DNA from: a virus
Virus record (IMG/VR): IMGVR_UViG_3300021598_000395
Span: 1 to 28,454 of that record
DNA: 28,454 nt
Reading direction: 5' to 3' (one strand)
A program made the position numbers and the translations under genes. This document shows, piece after piece, positions 1-7,087 of the stretch (positions within the stretch are counted from its first letter, which is position 1; every line of letters begins with the position of its first letter). The notes under the pieces are model-generated. The model ran no database searches, was not told the DNA's origin, and saw only the letters and a program-made list of their open reading frames with translations.

Positions 1-77
1 GTGCCAACTTTTCTATGGTTAGGCCAGCAGCTTTTAGGTCCTGCAACACCTTCAAATAAAATTTCAGTTATTCTCAT
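1..77 (-). CDS. Partial gene with capsid-targeting-like leader
   Basis: The first 25 codons of a gene that runs off the left edge. Its ATG (77-75) overlaps the TGA stop of the gene before it in an ATGA junction, the usual spacing in this cluster. The protein begins MRITEILFE, which matches the leader of its neighbours, and continues with a Cys-Trp and a Lys-Val-Gly. The leader ends in Leu-Phe-Glu, which fits the (L/I)-x-E site cut by T4-type prohead proteases. The remainder is outside the window, so no function can be given. It is too short for most gene callers. Confidence 0.7.
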   Translation of the reverse strand, partial: MRITEILFEGVAGPKSCWPNHRKVG

Positions 78-412
78 TTTTTCTTAGCTCTACCAGCTTT
101 CATATTAGCTAACCAATGTGCAAGTTGTCCTTTACGGCCGCCTTGTTTAGCAGTCTTACGGAGTGAACTTACTGATGCTTTGGTATTTATCCCATGTCGC
201 TTGCTGTCGCCTTTGTCTTGCGGACGCTTGCCGTCGGCAAAGTTTTCGTGCTCTACGCTTTCACCACCACCCTCGCCGCCACCTTCACCGCTTGAATCTC
301 CGCTGTATCCAGCATAGTAGCCATAGCCACCGTAGGGACCAGGACCCCAAGCGGCACTTCTTGATCTACGTTTAGATTTTTTTCTTTCGACAACAAATTC
401 GCTTGCTCGCAT
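74..412 (-). CDS. Small basic Gly-rich protein with capsid-targeting-like leader
   Basis: Unrecognised 112-aa protein. It starts MRASEFVVE followed by a run of Lys and Arg. Residues about 22-50 are Gly/Tyr/Ser/Glu-rich low complexity, and the C-terminus (from about 85) is very basic and ends in AKKK. The leader resembles the T4 internal-protein targeting sequence (MKTYQEFIAE), and a prohead protease could cut after Glu9. A basic, low-complexity, possibly packaged protein would suit a DNA-binding internal head protein, but that is inference. It sits one base after the gene at 414-788 and overlaps the next gene by ATGA. Confidence 0.75.
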   Translation of the reverse strand: MRASEFVVERKKSKRRSRSAAWGPGPYGGYGYYAGYSGDSSGEGGGEGGGESVEHENFADGKRPQDKGDSKRHGINTKASVSSLRKTAKQGGRKGQLAHWLANMKAGRAKKK

Positions 413-413
413 C

Positions 414-788
414 TTATTTGCCTACGTTGTATGTTGGATCAGTTTTTTGACGCTTCATGCCTTTAGGTTGTTTAGGATCAATAGGATCAAGGTCAGTAGT
501 GACAAGACCTAATTTTTTTAGATTCTTAAGATACTTGTGTTCTTCAGCTTCACTACCAAAGGCAATAATAGTGCTTGGTGGCCCTTTGCCGAAATCATGT
601 TTACCTAAACCTTCTAGATCGCTAATGTGTTGTCCTAACTTGTACCAATCGTAGACATCAGTAACGTCAACTCTAACAGTACCGGCAGGCATAGTGGGTT
701 TAGTTTCCGGCCCACGTGGTCTTTCGTTAGGGTGCTGATCTTCGAGAGTCGAAGATCGTTTTTCAAAAATAAATTCTTTAGCTCTCAT
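414..788 (-). CDS. Conserved hypothetical protein with capsid-targeting-like leader
   Basis: A 124-aa protein beginning MRAKEFIFE, the clearest copy of the leader shared in this cluster; Ile-Phe-Glu fits a T4 gp21-type cleavage site. After a polar linker of about 25 residues, residues about 36-100 form a compact domain containing TVRVDVTDVYDWYKLGQ and GKHDFGKGPPST. I believe this domain recurs in marine myophages but know no function for it. The C-terminus is basic and Pro-rich. Its ATG overlaps the stop of the 25-codon gene upstream (ATGA, 785-788), so translation is probably coupled. Confidence 0.78.
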   Translation of the reverse strand: MRAKEFIFEKRSSTLEDQHPNERPRGPETKPTMPAGTVRVDVTDVYDWYKLGQHISDLEGLGKHDFGKGPPSTIIAFGSEAEEHKYLKNLKKLGLVTTDLDPIDPKQPKGMKRQKTDPTYNVGK

Positions 789-862
789 ACTGGTGAATAG
801 GGATTACGAAATCTATCGTGGCCGTCATCTTCTGGATACACTGGATACTGATCTGGGTTCAT
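785..862 (-). CDS. 25-aa mini-protein between erpA and the next gene
   Basis: A 25-codon reading frame, ATG at 862-860, TGA at 787-785. It exactly fills the gap between two genes and joins both by ATGA overlaps: its start overlaps the erpA-like stop (859-862) and its stop overlaps the next start (785-788). The product is acidic and aromatic, with [17 protein letters not shown] at its core. The double coupling is strong evidence for translation. Without the mini-gene there would be an unusual 70-base gap here. No function is recognised. Confidence 0.7.
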   Translation of the reverse strand: MNPDQYPVYPEDDGHDRFRNPYSPV

Positions 863-1185
863 ACTGAAAAACTTGATCCACAACCGCAAGTTGATTGTGC
901 ATTAGGATTGCTAATCACAAACTGACTGCCCATTAATTCTTCTTTATAATCTATTTTTGCACCCTGTAGATACTGCATACTCATTGCATCCACTAGAACA
1001 TTGTACTGTTCGTTGATAGGAAATTCGAAGTCATCTTCATTCTTTTCTTGGTCAAAGGTAAATCCATAGCTAAAGCCACTGCATCCGCCACCTTGTACAA
1101 AGGTACGCAATGCTAGTTTAGGATTATTCTCTTCCAGCAACAAATCTATAATCTTTAATTTTGCTGATTCTGTTATTTCAACCAT
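859..1185 (-). CDS. erpA: A-type iron-sulfur cluster carrier (ErpA/IscA-like)
   Basis: A 108-aa HesB/IscA-family protein of normal family length. All three cluster-binding cysteines are present: Cys35 in [11 protein letters not shown], and Cys100 and Cys102 in the C-terminal CGCGSSF. Known A-type carriers accept an Fe-S cluster from the IscU or Suf scaffold and pass it to apo-enzymes. The sequence is closer to bacterial ErpA than to IscA ([20 protein letters not shown]), so it is probably a host-acquired auxiliary gene. A good Shine-Dalgarno (AGGA) precedes the ATG. It lies between putative head proteins but lacks their leader itself. It may maintain host Fe-S enzymes or serve a phage Fe-S protein; the sequence does not tell. 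Confidence 0.92.
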   Translation of the reverse strand: MVEITESAKLKIIDLLLEENNPKLALRTFVQGGGCSGFSYGFTFDQEKNEDDFEFPINEQYNVLVDAMSMQYLQGAKIDYKEELMGSQFVISNPNAQSTCGCGSSFSV

Positions 1186-1395
1186 TTATTTTCCTACCTT
1201 CTTTTCGCCTGTTAGATATGGTTTACTAAACCATAACTGAAACCATTCCGGTGTGCCTGGTCTAATCTTATGCTTGCGTTCCAATTCTTGATTGGTCATA
1301 CCCGTAATGCTGATATTACTACCGCCGTAGGGCTGCAGACCTTTAAACTCGGTAATGCCTGCTAGGCGTTTAATATCAGCAAGTTCGTCGATCAT
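1186..1395 (-). CDS. Small protein with IKRLAGITE leader
   Basis: Unrecognised 69-aa protein. The N-terminus carries DIKRLAGITEF; Ile-Thr-Glu is a possible prohead-protease site like those of its neighbours. The C-terminal half contains IRPGTPEWFQLWFSKPYLTGE, rich in aromatic residues, which I associate with small phage-structural proteins but cannot assign. It is coupled to the gene before it (ATGA, 1392-1395), and its TAA abuts the erpA-like ATG. Confidence 0.7.
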   Translation of the reverse strand: MIDELADIKRLAGITEFKGLQPYGGSNISITGMTNQELERKHKIRPGTPEWFQLWFSKPYLTGEKKVGK

Positions 1396-2174
1396 TTTGT
1401 TGCCGGCTCACCGGTGACGTAGACCTGCCACTTCTTGCCAGTCTCTTGCGACTTACGTTGGGCCATAGCTTGCAATCTACCAAGTTCTCTTTTTTCTTCT
1501 GGACTGTCTGCATACGCACCAGCTGGACCAGGAAACACTTTCCATTTCTTACCATTGATATACACAGCAAAGTTATTGCCTGGCTCAGTGTTGCCTTCAT
1601 CCCAGTCTTCGGGATCACGAACTCTTTCTGTAGTTTTTCTCATACTTGGTGATACAGCAATAATAGAATCGGGATCAACTCTCGGTTCAACTGTTAAAAA
1701 CTTCCAACCTGGATCAACTACTATTTCAATATCGCCGCCGCTATTGGGAAATGGTTTGTTGTCTGCGCTTTTAATTTTAACAGCATCTTCGTCAAAGTCA
1801 ACCGCAGTCACTATAGAAGGAAACTTTTCTCCCCTGCCTGTAGTATAGATTACTCGTTGTCCAACACGGAAGTCATTGCCGGTTGCTTCTGCTACACCTT
1901 CTTTCTTATGACTCTTATAGCCTTTGTTCTTCATAGACCAAGCTAGCGCATAAGGATTATCGATGTCCTTATGTTTCTTCATAGCCTTAACTGTGCCTTC
2001 CCAACCGTCGGGAGCACTTTCCATAGGAACAAGATCTTTCTTATGTTTGACTTTGCCCTGTTCCTGATCTTTTTTCTTACTGCTGTCCTGATGTCTGCCA
2101 GCACCAGATGACTGTGCATTTTTAGCCACAAAGTTTCTAGGTTTGTTTACAGGTATAAATTCTTTTGCTTTCAT
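1392..2174 (-). CDS. Hypothetical protein with MKAKEFI leader and two small domains
   Basis: A 260-aa protein of unknown function. It begins MKAKEFIPV: the leader is recognisable but lacks the Glu expected at the cleavage point. A basic polar linker follows. Residues about 57-92 carry GWEGTVKAMKKHKDIDNP then ALAWSMKNKGYKSHKK, a motif I recall from other marine phage proteins. Residues about 102-165 look like a small beta barrel (VGQRVIYTTGRG onward). The C-terminal 60 residues (FAVYINGKKWKVFPG...GKKWQVYVTGEPA) form a second conserved module. It may be a virion or internal head protein by context. Confidence 0.75.
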   Translation of the reverse strand: MKAKEFIPVNKPRNFVAKNAQSSGAGRHQDSSKKKDQEQGKVKHKKDLVPMESAPDGWEGTVKAMKKHKDIDNPYALAWSMKNKGYKSHKKEGVAEATGNDFRVGQRVIYTTGRGEKFPSIVTAVDFDEDAVKIKSADNKPFPNSGGDIEIVVDPGWKFLTVEPRVDPDSIIAVSPSMRKTTERVRDPEDWDEGNTEPGNNFAVYINGKKWKVFPGPAGAYADSPEEKRELGRLQAMAQRKSQETGKKWQVYVTGEPATK

Positions 2175-2192
2175 TTAGTTTTCCTTAACACT

Positions 2193-3356
2193 TTAAGATG
2201 CCGATCCGCCTACTAGGTCGCCAACTTTTGCTGGCTTGTTTGCCTTAGGGCCTTTATTGCGCCATTGACCTACAGGACCTTCCTTATGTCCTACCTTGGC
2301 ACCAGCAAAGGGAATTTTTATACCCTCTGTTTTTTTATTGAGAAGTGTGTAGGTTTTTAAAAACTCTTTTTCTCGAGTACTTAAAGGTCTAGAGGTTTTT
2401 ACTTTTGCTACAATATATTTGTAGTAGGCATCGTCATCGGCAAGTTCTGTAATTTCAACAGATTCTTTTTCTGTCATATTTTTTAATAATTCTTTTGCTT
2501 TTTCAACACTGACCATAGGTCTCGGATGTTTGCCGTCCACCACCGCCTGTAAATATTCTTTACTGAAACCTTTTGGTGCTTCTGCTTTTGCGGGTGCGGT
2601 ATCAGTTGCTTGTTGCGTAGCAATTGGTTTACCTGTCAAGCGATTAATGCCAGCATCATCTTGCCCGGGAACAACTCTAGCATTTGCCCCAGCAGCTCCG
2701 AACGCCATTGCTCCTGCAAGACCCAATCCTGCTAATTTAGAACCAAATCCTTCTTCTACATCTTCTAGCCAAGGCTCAAGTCCTTGTCTAACCGCAGCAA
2801 ATACTTCTTTGGCATCTGACTCTAATCCCGATGGCAGTCCCGACTTAAATGATTCGAAGTCATTGGCAATGGCAGCAGCTCTCATCTTGCTGGCACTCAT
2901 GCCTTCGGCGCCTTCTGCATCAGGATCTCTAGCACCACTAGACACCACTTTAATTGATTTAAGATTGTAATCAACACCGTTTTGATTGTTAAACAATTCA
3001 GTAAAACTAGCTACACGATCTGATCCGCCTACAAAGATAACGTTGTCGAATCCTTGTTTTTCTAAAAATTGCAGTAGACCAATGGCAGTACTTACTGAAG
3101 TATCGCCGATATCAATATTGGGAAATGCCTTTTCTATAAATCCCAGTTTAACATCAAACGGCAACGGGTTTTCGTATCTTGTTTTGTTCTTGCCAGTTGG
3201 TTTGTGAGTTTGCGACACAAATAGAAAATGAGCATCGGCTTTCTGTTTCAAGATAGCAGCAACCACTTTCTGATGGCCAATCGTAGGAGGATTCATCCTG
3301 CCAAATGCAACAGCAGCAGTCTTGCCCGATTGTTCAAATAGTTCAAGAAGTCTCAT
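2193..3356 (-). CDS. Nucleotidyltransferase-like protein fused to a secreted-type domain
   Basis: A 387-aa two-part protein. Residues about 12-195 form a cytidylyl/adenylyltransferase-like fold: GRMNPPTIGH carries the T/HxGH nucleotide-binding motif at 25-28, and MSASKMR (153-159) matches the ISSTxxR-like loop. This family joins a nucleotide to a phosphorylated substrate; the substrate here is unknown. The N-terminus MRLLELFE resembles the leader of neighbouring genes. Residues about 205-226 (KLAGLGLAGAMAFGAAGANA) form a hydrophobic stretch ending in Ala-x-Ala, like a buried signal peptide. A low-complexity linker and a small alpha-helical domain follow. Its ATG overlaps the previous stop (ATGA). 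Confidence 0.82.
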   Translation of the reverse strand: MRLLELFEQSGKTAAVAFGRMNPPTIGHQKVVAAILKQKADAHFLFVSQTHKPTGKNKTRYENPLPFDVKLGFIEKAFPNIDIGDTSVSTAIGLLQFLEKQGFDNVIFVGGSDRVASFTELFNNQNGVDYNLKSIKVVSSGARDPDAEGAEGMSASKMRAAAIANDFESFKSGLPSGLESDAKEVFAAVRQGLEPWLEDVEEGFGSKLAGLGLAGAMAFGAAGANARVVPGQDDAGINRLTGKPIATQQATDTAPAKAEAPKGFSKEYLQAVVDGKHPRPMVSVEKAKELLKNMTEKESVEITELADDDAYYKYIVAKVKTSRPLSTREKEFLKTYTLLNKKTEGIKIPFAGAKVGHKEGPVGQWRNKGPKANKPAKVGDLVGGSAS

Positions 3357-3691
3357 TTATCGTAGTCGCCTCTTGTTAGATATTTTTCTTGTTGATCAGC
3401 AATACTTTTTGCTAGTTCAATTAATTTGTCTTTAGGGAATTTTTCGTCACGATCTGCAACTTCATACTTTTCGCAATAGCTTTCTAAACAGCCTTCTAGC
3501 GTACGAATGTAGATTTTATATGCATTTGGATTGCCCTGATGTTGTTTATGACGCTTGACCGCAGGGAAAAAATGCTTGTTCAACATTTCGTCGCTGTTAT
3601 CCATGTAAAATTTAAGATCGCCAATCCAGTCGATATCTGCTTGATCATCTTTAGGAGAGCCGACAGGGCTAAACATTTCTTTTAATAGCAT
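3353..3691 (-). CDS. Conserved hypothetical protein, first gene of the leader cluster
   Basis: A 112-aa acidic and helical protein of unknown function, starting MLLKEMFSP. Residues about 20-75 include DWIGDLKFYMDN and HFFPAVKRHKQH and two cysteines in GCLESYCEKY. It is the first gene of the cluster running to the left edge, with a late-promoter-like CGATAAATA 28 bases upstream and only a weak Shine-Dalgarno. Its stop overlaps the start of the nucleotidyltransferase gene, so the two are probably made together. Confidence 0.75.
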   Translation of the reverse strand: MLLKEMFSPVGSPKDDQADIDWIGDLKFYMDNSDEMLNKHFFPAVKRHKQHQGNPNAYKIYIRTLEGCLESYCEKYEVADRDEKFPKDKLIELAKSIADQQEKYLTRGDYDK

Positions 3692-3718
3692 ATAATATGA
3701 TTCCGTAAGGTCATACTA

Positions 3719-3727
3719 TATTTATCG
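3719..3727 (-). promoter_or_regulatory. Late-promoter-like motif CGATAAATA
   Basis: On the minus strand this reads CGATAAATA, one of several CGNTAAATA copies near gene starts and close to the T4 late promoter -10 element TATAAATA. It lies in the 47-base gap before the gene starting at 3691. It would drive the leader-motif cluster late in infection, as expected for head proteins. Confidence 0.55.
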
Positions 3728-3738
3728 AATACTAACAG

Positions 3739-4095
3739 TTAGTAATTATAAAGGATTTGTGTGATAGTACCGTTCTGTAGATTGTATGCAGCACGTAGCC
3801 ATACAAAATTTCCGGTAAAATTAAAGGAATTTGTTGTAGTCCACGCAGAACTATCTGATCCCAGTCCTATTTCAGTGCCATCGATATCAAACCAGTCATA
3901 GTCACTAGGATAAAGAGCTAGTGTACCTTGAATTTTTACAGATCCTATAAAGGAATCGACGGTGTACGTAGCTGTGTGTAAGCCGTCACCTCTACGATGA
4001 TACCCGGCTCCTGGCTGCTTATCACTGTATAGGTAAACAGAATCATCAGCTTCTGCTGTGATATTTGATAATAAAACGATGCTTTCTATGGACAT
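3739..4095 (-). CDS. Small beta-rich structural-type protein
   Basis: A 118-aa protein rich in Ser, Thr, Tyr and Asp with alternating hydrophobic residues, probably a beta sandwich. It has no cysteine and no signal peptide. It ends FVWLRAAYNLQNGTITQI, a pattern I associate with small virion proteins of marine T4-like phages; the exact role is not known. The ATG is only 5 bases beyond a CGATAAATA motif that overlaps the stop of the gene before it. If that motif is used as a promoter, the mRNA would have almost no leader. Confidence 0.72.
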   Translation of the reverse strand: MSIESIVLLSNITAEADDSVYLYSDKQPGAGYHRRGDGLHTATYTVDSFIGSVKIQGTLALYPSDYDWFDIDGTEIGLGSDSSAWTTTNSFNFTGNFVWLRAAYNLQNGTITQILYNY

Positions 4096-4098
4096 CTC

Positions 4099-4773
4099 TT
4101 ATTTATCGACTATTACATATTCGTAAACCTTTCCCACAGCATCTCCGCTGCGCATTTGCAACATTAATAGCGTTGGGGTGTCTTCTACTAGAAGATATCT
4201 ACGATCCCAATTCCAGTCAGTGTGCATAAACCAAGCCTTTACAATTTTAGACATACGAATTTTATCACCCTGCATGTCAATCCATTCGAGATATCGTTTT
4301 TTTGCGTCAACATCTCCTTTCATTTTGTGCGGTCTAAGAAAGGCTTTATATCGATACTTGTTGTGCGGTAGCTTTTTAACAATAATTGTGTATTGATTTT
4401 TCAGTAGTTCGAGGTTGTCCTCTTCGGGTTCGAACTGTTGTATTACAATGTCAGTAAATTTATTACAGAATCTATCATACAGATCTTTATTGTTGGTATA
4501 AAAATCTAATTGATGAGTTTCAATACGTTTAGTCCAGTCTTCCGCAGGCGCAGTTTTTAAAAAAATACACAGTTCGATTAGAGATTCTGCGTTAGAATGC
4601 GCTTTGGTAATTAAACTTTGTTTATATGCAGTATTAGGTATGGGTTTTTTTAAAAATGCTATGGTGTCATCTAAAGACTTTGATCGAGAAACGGCTATAC
4701 CAGGTGCGTTAATAGACACCTTGTATAACCATTTACCGTAGAACTTTCGTTTAGTTGTCTTGCTTTTCTGCAT
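4099..4773 (-). CDS. Unknown 224-aa basic protein downstream of clpA
   Basis: A 224-aa basic protein that I do not recognise. The N-terminus has KTTKRKFYGKWLYKVSINAP and a conserved-looking Arg-Ser; the middle is helical, and residues about 125-200 contain KLPHNKYRYKAFLRPHKMKG and a Trp-rich strand (WFMHTDWNWDRRYLL). There are no membrane segments and no enzyme motif I can name. It overlaps the 3' end of the clpA-like gene by 23 bases, so it is likely translated from the same mRNA and could be a ClpA partner; that is only a suggestion from context. Confidence 0.7.
   Translation of the reverse strand: MQKSKTTKRKFYGKWLYKVSINAPGIAVSRSKSLDDTIAFLKKPIPNTAYKQSLITKAHSNAESLIELCIFLKTAPAEDWTKRIETHQLDFYTNNKDLYDRFCNKFTDIVIQQFEPEEDNLELLKNQYTIIVKKLPHNKYRYKAFLRPHKMKGDVDAKKRYLEWIDMQGDKIRMSKIVKAWFMHTDWNWDRRYLLVEDTPTLLMLQMRSGDAVGKVYEYVIVDK
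4100..4108 (-). promoter_or_regulatory. Late-promoter-like motif CGATAAATA overlapping a stop codon
   Basis: The minus strand reads CGATAAATA and overlaps the TAA (4101-4099) of the unknown gene. It ends 5 bases before the ATG at 4095. It matches the motifs at 3719 and 12491 exactly. The short distance to the ATG means either a nearly leaderless transcript or a chance match, since the bases also encode Asp-Lys-stop. Confidence 0.35.
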
Positions 4774-7087
4774 CTTCTTGTATACCTTGTACTTCTTCGA
4801 GCGGTATTCCTCTTTTAAGAGCTTTTCTTTGTTCCTTGGTCAATACCGGTCCGATTGCAAAATTTAAATCGTTGTCGATAACCGAAACATCAATCCTGCC
4901 ACCGCTTTGCAACTCGCCAAACAAGACTTTTCGACTTAACGGTGATTTAATCTTGTTATCAATTAGTCTTGCTAGCGGTCTAGCACCCATTTTACTATCA
5001 AATCCTTTTTCAGCTAACCAGTTAACAGCATCAACATTGAGTGCAATTTCAATGTTCTTGTCTTTCAATTGACCGTTTAATTCTGCAATAAATTTCTTGA
5101 CAATCTGTGAAACAATATTTTGTGAAAGTTTAGAGAACTTGATAACAGCATCTAAACGATTGCGGAATTCTGGTGCGAAGAACTTTTTAAGTGCTTTGTC
5201 ATCCTCACCGTCTTTATCTAAATCACCAAAGCCGATAGTATTATTTTCGTTATCTCTTGCTCCTAGATTACTAGTCATAACAAGAATACAATTACGACCG
5301 TCTGCTTGTTTGCCGTTCGATCCAGTGACAAATCCGTTGTCCATAAATCCCAACAAGATATTGCTAACATCGGGATGAGCTTTTTCGATCTCATCTAGTA
5401 ATAAGATACAGTTAGGCATTTCCTGTAATTTGGTAATTAATTGTCCTGCGTTATCTTCGTAGCCTACATAACCTGGAGGAGCGCCAATCAAGCGGGCCAC
5501 ACTATGTTTCTCTTGATACTCACTCATATCAAATCGAATCAAAGGCATGCCCATCTTTTCACTCAGTTGCTTGGCTGTTTCAGTTTTACCGCAACCTGTT
5601 GGACCAAGAAACAGGAAACTACCAATAGGTTTGTTTGGCTGTTTCATACCCGCTTGTGCTACAAAAATCTTGTCTAGTAGTGTATCAACAGCACCATCTT
5701 GACCGTAGACAGCGGATTTCATGCCCGACTCTAGTTCTGCTAAATTTTTACTTTCTTTCTGTGCCACCATTTCTAACGGCATATTGATCATCTTTGAAAG
5801 CTCATAGGTAATTTGTTCAACGTCAACTAGTTGCTCAACACCTTCCATCTCTGGATCGTCTTTTAATTTATAACGAGCACTTGCACAGTCGATAATGTCG
5901 ATAGCTTTATCAGGCAACTTTTTGTCTGCCATATACTTCACAGATAATTTAACTGCCTGTTCGATAGCCGCATCTGTAATTTTAACATTATGATGTTTTT
6001 CGTAATACTTACGGATACCTTTAAGTACTTTAACAGACATTTCTGCACTAGGTTCGTCGATAGTGACACGTTGGAATCTGCGCATCAATGCACGATCCTT
6101 TTCAAAATGCTTGCGATATTCTTCCCATGTAGTAGATGCAATTAATTTAATAACACCTTTAGTAAGAATAGGCTTAAGCATATTGGCCATATCGTTTGAA
6201 CTTTGATTAGCCGCACCTGCTCCCTGCATCATATGTGCTTCGTCAATGAAAAGAATAATCTTGCCTTTCTTTTCTAAAGCAGCTAACACAGCTTTGATGC
6301 GTTCTTCAAAGTCTCCACGATATTTACTACCAGCAAGTAAAGCACTGATGTCTAGTGTGTAGACCTGATGATCTTGAATAAACTTAGGAACTTTCTTTTC
6401 AAAGATCTTACGTGCAAGGCCTTCTGCAATAGCAGTTTTACCTACACCTGGCTCACCGACCATTAGAACATTACACTTGCTTCGACGAGCAAGAATCAGC
6501 TGAATCTTCTCAAGTTCTTCATCACGTCCAATAACAGGATCAATTTTACGTTGCTTGGCAGCAAGACTGAGATTAGTACAGAACTGATTTATGATCCGTT
6601 CCACTTGATTGTTATTAACTACCTGCATTGGTTGTGCTTCTTCTTCATCTACAACAATATTTTCTTGAAAGTACTTGACAAATTTATCTTTAGTTAGACC
6701 GCCTTTGGTCAAGAAGTAAAAACTAAAACTGTTCTTTTCGCTTAGAACGCTGATGATGATATCAGCAACTTCCATGCGTTGCCTGCCGCTAAACAGTACC
6801 TGTGTGAAACAGCGATTCAACACTCTTTCAACAGAACTGGTTTTTTTAGGTTTATATTCTGTTTCACTAATAACAATTTCTTTAAGATTGTTTTTGATAT
6901 AATGATCTAGATTGGTTTTAATAAAGTTAGCATCGGCTCCGTAGTTTTCTATAATCTGATAGGACTCTTGATCGCACATGATGCTATAAACAAGATGTTC
7001 AATAGTGATATATTCGTGTTGCATATTCTTAGCAACCGACACAGCATTATCAAAAATCTGTTGTAAATTCTGGCTTGGTTCAATCAT
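4751..7087 (-). CDS. clpA: ClpA-like AAA+ unfoldase
   Basis: A 778-aa two-ring AAA+ protein, the full length of bacterial ClpA. An N-domain (about 1-140) is followed by D1 with Walker A GEPGVGKT (211-218), Walker B ILFIDEAH (278-285) and pore loop KYRG (255-258). D2 has Walker A GPTGCGKT (495-502), pore loop GYVG (539-542), Walker B LLLDEIEKAH and sensor/Arg-finger region FRNRLD. There is no ClpB-type middle coiled coil. D2 keeps an IGF tripeptide (618-620) where ClpA/ClpX bear the IG(F/L) loop that docks on ClpP. It therefore probably feeds substrates to host ClpP. It follows peptide deformylase with a TAATG overlap. Confidence 0.95.
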   Translation of the reverse strand: MIEPSQNLQQIFDNAVSVAKNMQHEYITIEHLVYSIMCDQESYQIIENYGADANFIKTNLDHYIKNNLKEIVISETEYKPKKTSSVERVLNRCFTQVLFSGRQRMEVADIIISVLSEKNSFSFYFLTKGGLTKDKFVKYFQENIVVDEEEAQPMQVVNNNQVERIINQFCTNLSLAAKQRKIDPVIGRDEELEKIQLILARRSKCNVLMVGEPGVGKTAIAEGLARKIFEKKVPKFIQDHQVYTLDISALLAGSKYRGDFEERIKAVLAALEKKGKIILFIDEAHMMQGAGAANQSSNDMANMLKPILTKGVIKLIASTTWEEYRKHFEKDRALMRRFQRVTIDEPSAEMSVKVLKGIRKYYEKHHNVKITDAAIEQAVKLSVKYMADKKLPDKAIDIIDCASARYKLKDDPEMEGVEQLVDVEQITYELSKMINMPLEMVAQKESKNLAELESGMKSAVYGQDGAVDTLLDKIFVAQAGMKQPNKPIGSFLFLGPTGCGKTETAKQLSEKMGMPLIRFDMSEYQEKHSVARLIGAPPGYVGYEDNAGQLITKLQEMPNCILLLDEIEKAHPDVSNILLGFMDNGFVTGSNGKQADGRNCILVMTSNLGARDNENNTIGFGDLDKDGEDDKALKKFFAPEFRNRLDAVIKFSKLSQNIVSQIVKKFIAELNGQLKDKNIEIALNVDAVNWLAEKGFDSKMGARPLARLIDNKIKSPLSRKVLFGELQSGGRIDVSVIDNDLNFAIGPVLTKEQRKALKRGIPLEEVQGIQEDAEKQDN

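Noticed and set aside
183-191. GGATAAATA-like motif (minus strand) inside the gene at 74-412
   Set aside because: It lies in coding sequence and lacks the leading CG; it could promote the truncated gene at the left edge, but chance is more likely in AT-rich DNA.
1435-1848. A 137-codon plus-strand frame opposite the MKAKEFI gene
   Set aside because: No ribosome site, low-complexity Ser/Leu/Pro content, and fully covered by a better gene with leader motif on the minus strand.
2530-2970. A 146-codon plus-strand frame opposite the nucleotidyltransferase
   Set aside because: It is Ala/Pro/Ser-rich as expected from an antisense shadow, and the opposite strand carries catalytic motifs.
3354-3362. 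CGATAAATG overlapping the nucleotidyltransferase start codon
   Set aside because: It differs from the late motif in its last base and overlaps the ATG, so it cannot act as a normal promoter for that gene.
3731-3743. Palindrome ACTAAC-A-GTTAGT after the 118-aa gene
   Set aside because: A single-base loop cannot fold as a hairpin and there is no T-run; probably chance, although a DNA-binding site is possible.
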